From assembly GCA_021323395.1 (NCBI GenBank), contig JAJONL010000003.1:59347-123346 (forward strand): a stretch of DNA of 64,000 bases, in the 5' to 3' direction. Shown here piece by piece: positions 60,946 to 64,000 of this stretch; the stretch's first letter is position 1, and the number at the start of each line of letters is the position of its first letter. This stretch comes from Nitrospira sp. GTDB lineage: Bacteria; Nitrospirota; Nitrospiria; Nitrospirales; Nitrospiraceae. The notes under the pieces are model-generated. The model saw only the letters and a list, made by a program, of their open reading frames with translations. It did not search any database and was not told where the DNA came from. The position numbers were made by a program, and so were the translations under genes.

Positions 60946-61889
60946 CGCCTGGGCGGCAGGCCTGGTCGAGAGCGGCGTCCATTGCACGCAACGCAGCCCT
61001 TGCCCTTCTCTTCCTCGCCTCGATGTGGGAGGGCCCTGCCTTTTCCGCCACGGGGCGCGCGCCCAGTCCGGCGCCCAGTCCGGATTTGGCTCCGCATCTC
61101 GCATCGATCATCGCACTCGCCACCCGGGCCCCAACCATTCGTATTCCCGAAGGAACGTTTTTATTGGGCAGCGTGCGGGTGGATGACGATCCCTACGGGA
61201 AGGAGACGCAATTCGACGACACCGAACTGCCGCAGCACCGTGTGTGGCTCGATGCCTACGAGATCGATCGCGATGAAGTCAGCCTGGCCGAATATCTCGC
61301 CTATCTTCATGCGCGCAAACTCCATCCTTCGATGGAGTTGCAAAAGCTAATCTGGCACGTGATTACCGTCCACTCCGTTCAGGACGAGACGTTGGCGCAA
61401 TGGCCGGCGCTCTATGTCACTTGGAAAGAGGCCGACGGTCTTTGTCGGGCGCAAGGCAAACGGCTGCCGACTGAAGCGGAGTGGGAAAAAGCCGCGCGCG
61501 GGCCGGACGGCAATTTATTCCCCTGGGGCAGGCAGTTGCCGGACAATACCCTGGCCATGTTCGGACAGCACCATGTGCATGAGATTCCGATCCTGGCCGC
61601 CGTGAGCAGCGGCGACGCCGGCAAGAGCTATTATGGACTGCACCACATGGCGGGCAATGTGGCTGAATGGGTGAACGACTGGTTCGGTTTCGACTATTAT
61701 GCCTACATGCCGGAACGCAATCCGCCGGGGCCGAGCAGCGGCCGGTACAAAAGCCTGCGAGGGGGTTCCTGGAAAAGCAACCGGATCATGCTGAGGACCG
61801 CCACTCGCAGCGGCGCGCCTTCAACTCAACGCTCCCCTACCGTCGGTTTTCGCTGTGCCAAATCGGTTTCTACGCCGAGCGCACGGTAG
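60942..61889 (+). CDS. FGE-sulfatase-domain (SUMF1-like) exported protein
   Basis: 315 residues, signal peptide (about 12-32), then an FGE-like domain from residue 60: IRIPEGTFLLGSVRVDDDPYGKE, HRVWLDAYEIDRDEVSLAEYLAYL, WKEADGLCRAQGKRLPTEAEWEKAARGPDGNLFPWG, HHMAGNVAEWVNDWF, YKSLRGGSWKSN, VGFRCA. The copper-binding Cys pair of true formylglycine-generating enzymes is not seen, so it is probably not a sulfatase activator; such domains also occur in ergothioneine-type enzymes and as binding modules. It follows a lipoprotein gene by ATGA overlap and converges with, overlapping by 64 bases, the next gene. Confidence 0.87.
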   Translation: MTPGRQAWSRAASIARNAALALLFLASMWEGPAFSATGRAPSPAPSPDLAPHLASIIALATRAPTIRIPEGTFLLGSVRVDDDPYGKETQFDDTELPQHRVWLDAYEIDRDEVSLAEYLAYLHARKLHPSMELQKLIWHVITVHSVQDETLAQWPALYVTWKEADGLCRAQGKRLPTEAEWEKAARGPDGNLFPWGRQLPDNTLAMFGQHHVHEIPILAAVSSGDAGKSYYGLHHMAGNVAEWVNDWFGFDYYAYMPERNPPGPSSGRYKSLRGGSWKSNRIMLRTATRSGAPSTQRSPTVGFRCAKSVSTPSAR

Positions 61890-63028
61890 TAGGCCGCGCC
61901 TCCCGAGAACTTTCTGGTCAGGCACAGATCAGCCACAGCCAGACATTCCAACCCGAACGGGAGATATCCGGCGTAGCCCAACAGCGGCATGTGGAACAGT
62001 TCAAACCGTTGCACAAACGGCACCGTATATTCCCAATGGGCCAAGCTGTGAAAGTTCCATAACTCCCAGAAGAATCCGCAGATCAACGCGGCGACTGCCA
62101 CCGCCCACAGAGTTCGCCAATCACCTCCCGCTGCCTCGTCGGCAATGGTCGGCTCACCACGAATGAATTGGATCGCCATGATCAACAGGAGCGGCGCGAC
62201 CCATACCAGAGGGAAAAGATAATCCGGCCACAGGCCGAGCCCCAAGAGCCCAGCAGCCGCGCCGTTCAAGAGTGCCCATCCCCACTTCACGCGATCTCTC
62301 GGACCGACTGTCTCACAATGCTTCAAGTCGGTGGTGATTCGGGGATAGGTTGTCAGCAGTTCAGCGGTACCGAGCACGGCGGGCAGAACGGTCGCGAAGG
62401 GCAAGGTGGCCTGCCACACATATTCCCAGGCCGTCAATTCCTGCCCGCCGAGGTAATGCCAATTTTCCACGAAGCGATTCAGGTATTCGAACGACCACCA
62501 GAAAACGGCGCTGAGTGGAAACAGCGACAGAAAGTAGCGGGGCCGGTCAAGCATCATGCAGCGACCGATGCGTCGGAAGGTCAGCGCGTTCACGACGACG
62601 ATGTATCCCAACCAGAGCGGTGTAAACGTCATGGCTTGAAAGGGGCGCATCCATTCGAACCTCGTCCAGGCCAACAGCCAGGCGAGCAAGATCGAGCAAA
62701 CGGCCACGCGGCCCCACCAAGGGAGATGAGCCTCTCCCTGAACCGGATAAAGGGTCGCCCATGAATGGTGCGATATGATTCGCGAGAGGTAAACGATGCA
62801 GACTCCGATCAGACCGGCTGTCAGTATGGCCAATGCGCTGAACAGGGGCCATGAGAATGGTTCGTGGATGACCGAGTGGGTGACCGGCGGAAACTCGAGA
62901 TATGAGCGGATGGGACGCCCCGCGAGCAGCCGACCGAAGAGCGGAAGCGTGACAATCGCGCCCACAACCAAAGCCAGGGTAGTCCGATGGGAAACGAGAG
63001 GGTCGGAGGTTGCTTCATCCTGCGACAA
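61826..63028 (-). CDS. Polytopic membrane protein of unknown function
   Basis: 400 residues, about 10 hydrophobic helices between residues 17 and 350. Features include VFWWSFEYLNRFVENWHYLGG in the central part, GLWPDYLFPLVWVAPLLLI, and GFFWELWNFHSLAHWEYTVPFVQRFELFHMPLLGYAGYLPFGLECLA near the end; the Trp/His/Glu pattern FWWSFEYLNRF and FFWELWNF is repeated, as if the protein arose by internal duplication. I do not recognise the family. It overlaps the 3' end of the convergent FGE-like gene. Confidence 0.78.
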   Translation of the reverse strand: MSQDEATSDPLVSHRTTLALVVGAIVTLPLFGRLLAGRPIRSYLEFPPVTHSVIHEPFSWPLFSALAILTAGLIGVCIVYLSRIISHHSWATLYPVQGEAHLPWWGRVAVCSILLAWLLAWTRFEWMRPFQAMTFTPLWLGYIVVVNALTFRRIGRCMMLDRPRYFLSLFPLSAVFWWSFEYLNRFVENWHYLGGQELTAWEYVWQATLPFATVLPAVLGTAELLTTYPRITTDLKHCETVGPRDRVKWGWALLNGAAAGLLGLGLWPDYLFPLVWVAPLLLIMAIQFIRGEPTIADEAAGGDWRTLWAVAVAALICGFFWELWNFHSLAHWEYTVPFVQRFELFHMPLLGYAGYLPFGLECLAVADLCLTRKFSGGAAYYRALGVETDLAQRKPTVGER

Positions 63029-63259
63029 TGTCAGTCCTGAAATCTTTCTCCTCGTTCATGATTTGCGAGGGGACAAAATGTCCTGAGAGGACAAGATGCG
63101 CGGTAAATCGGACGTGCCTCTCATTGGTCTGAGAGCCCCGCCAACATATAAGTCTCTGGAAAAATGGCGGTTCAACAGCGGAGGGATCTTCGTCCACCAT
63201 TCAGGCTCATTGCTTGAAGAGTCTAACCCTGTATTCATCTTGTATCAAAGGAGGATGAC

Positions 63260-63553
63260 ATGATGAAATCTCTCATCCTGGCCGGTGTGTTGACCTTGTT
63301 GGGGCTCGTCGTCCCCTTGGTGGCGCCAACCGAAAGTCTGGCCTCACTGGCTTACACTCGCGTGAGTATCGAAGCGGTTGACATAGCCGCCCCCAGTCTG
63401 ACATTTAAAACAATCGAAGGCCAAGTCTGGACTCTCCAAGCCGCATCGGCGGACATCCTACAAGGATTACGCAAGGGTGACACCTGCAGCGTGGAGATTG
63501 ATCTGGAAAACCGCGTCACCAAGATCGTCAAGGTGGAGTCCACCTCGCCGTAA
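63260..63553 (+). CDS. Small exported protein, 97 aa
   Basis: Start ATG 63260 after AAAGGAGG. Signal peptide (about 1-29, cleavage after SLA), then a small beta-rich domain with YTRVSIEAVDIAAPSLTFKTIEG and KGDTCSVEIDLENRVTKIV, which could be a small OB- or SH3-like barrel. No catalytic residues. It lies 67 bases upstream of the FKBP gene in the same direction. Function unknown. Confidence 0.8.
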   Translation: MMKSLILAGVLTLLGLVVPLVAPTESLASLAYTRVSIEAVDIAAPSLTFKTIEGQVWTLQAASADILQGLRKGDTCSVEIDLENRVTKIVKVESTSP

Positions 63554-63587
63554 ACGGACAACAGACACGTGGTTACAGTTTTTCTAT

Positions 63588-63601
63588 AACGACCGGTCGT
63601 T
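63588..63601. promoter_or_regulatory. Perfect 14-bp palindrome, TetR-type operator candidate
   Basis: AACGACC followed directly by GGTCGTT is a perfect palindrome. It lies 20 bases upstream of the FKBP start, just where a repressor would block transcription or initiation. The ACCGGT core is common in TetR-family operators. Confidence 0.5.
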
Positions 63602-63620
63602 GACTTTTGAGGAGGTACCT

Positions 63621-64000
63621 ATGCCTACAGCTTCTGTCATGTACATGACCGCCATGTTATTCACGATCGTGCTGAGCGGTCCCGTTCAGGCCCAAATGAG
63701 TCAACCTTCGATCGAGGAAGGGTCGAAGGTCACCCTTGAAATGACAATCAGCGTGCCCAACGATCATCTCATCATTCCTCCGCATACCAGCGAATATGTT
63801 CATGGAGCGAAGCAACTCATCCCGGGATTGGAGCAGGCCCTCATCGGACTGCATGCGGGTGAAAAAAAACGGGTCGAACTCGATGCGGACCATGCCTTTG
63901 GCCATTATGATGCCAGTAAGAAGAGCACCATTCCTCGCGCCCAACTGCCGCAAACCATTACAGCGGGCGAAATAGCGACGACCCCGGAGGGTCGGCCCTT
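63621..64000 (+). CDS. Exported FKBP-type peptidyl-prolyl isomerase (partial)
   Basis: Start ATG after GAGGAGG; the frame runs off the right edge, so 126 residues are visible. Signal peptide (about 1-25, cleavage after AQA), then an FKBP/SlyD-like domain: EEGSKVTLEMTISVPND, then YVHGAKQLIPGLEQALIGLHAGEKKRVELDADHAFG, which carries the SlyD/FkpB pattern (GxxxLIPGLExALxGxxxGEK). It would catalyse proline isomerisation in the periplasm. An operator-like palindrome lies in its promoter region. Confidence 0.93.
   Translation, partial: MPTASVMYMTAMLFTIVLSGPVQAQMSQPSIEEGSKVTLEMTISVPNDHLIIPPHTSEYVHGAKQLIPGLEQALIGLHAGEKKRVELDADHAFGHYDASKKSTIPRAQLPQTITAGEIATTPEGRP

Noticed and set aside
60942..61889. 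True formylglycine-generating enzyme (sulfatase activator)
   Set aside because: The paired Cys residues of the active site are not seen near the RGGSW and GFRC motifs.
1..64000. CRISPR arrays, transposases, toxin-antitoxin pairs, rRNA genes
   Set aside because: Looked for and not seen; no regularly spaced repeats and no transposase motifs.

Overview
The window looks like chromosomal DNA of a Gram-negative bacterium of the genus Nitrospira or a close relative (phylum Nitrospirota). This is inferred from GC-rich coding, a complete Tol-Pal operon and many lipoproteins (hence an outer membrane), multihaem and monohaem c-type cytochromes beside molybdenum-cofactor and Tat genes, a very large multicopper oxidase, and a 120-bp inverted repeat of a kind I associate with Nitrospira genomes. 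No marker gene (rRNA, NXR) is present, so the assignment is not proven. About 57 protein genes and two tRNAs are supported. I saw no phage, transposase or CRISPR array.

Layout. 1-5265 (minus): a 1621-residue multicopper oxidase with all four copper motifs in a permuted order, then a terminator and the start of a small secreted protein. 5586-8522: a KimA-type potassium importer and a secreted PKD-like protein, followed by the 120-bp repeat. 8981-11570: a 174-residue orphan convergent with a HExxH protein of the peptide-modification type, and a zinc-ribbon protein. 11904-13352: RqcH/NFACT. 13491-17827: a DevBCA/MacAB-like tripartite exporter plus outer-membrane channel, whose ATPase has a damaged C-terminus. 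18043-22543: a TPR protein, a secreted beta-sandwich protein, an RRM protein, a hexapeptide acyltransferase fused to PAS, and a 2OG-Fe(II) oxygenase.

22578-30668 (minus) is a coherent maturation block. It holds an ABC-2 exporter, a hexahaem cytochrome c, MobB, MoeA, an Mrp/NBP35 Fe-S carrier, TatC and a DegP-like protease. Together these could load Mo cofactor and Fe-S clusters, export folded enzymes by Tat and police the periplasm. 30832-36068 holds a lipoprotein, a polyprenyl-phosphate glycosyltransferase-like GT2, a GT-C-like membrane protein and a carbamoyltransferase, suggesting envelope glycan work. 36215-38074 encodes a caspase-fold protein that has lost its catalytic His and Cys.

39109-52655 is a long minus-strand run of tightly packed genes, many with ATGA overlaps. 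It runs tolQ-tolR-tolA-tolB-pal-cpoB-like(long)-cpoB-like(short)-mutL-miaA-mtnP-pfkB-TPR lipoprotein-rodZ. It combines envelope constriction, cell shape, mismatch repair, tRNA modification and methylthioadenosine salvage. Upstream are tRNA-Asp, tRNA-Val and XerC/D. At 54250 lies an LpoA-like (TPR plus type-1 periplasmic-binding fold) protein, then trpS. The trpS leader holds two terminator-like structures and an 18-codon peptide ORF with two Trp codons, which is the most interesting regulatory signal here. 57727-64000 carries PilZ, a secreted bifunctional-nuclease-domain protein, a metallo-beta-lactamase-fold hydrolase, an FGE-like protein, a large membrane protein, and a partial secreted FKBP preceded by a perfect operator-like palindrome.
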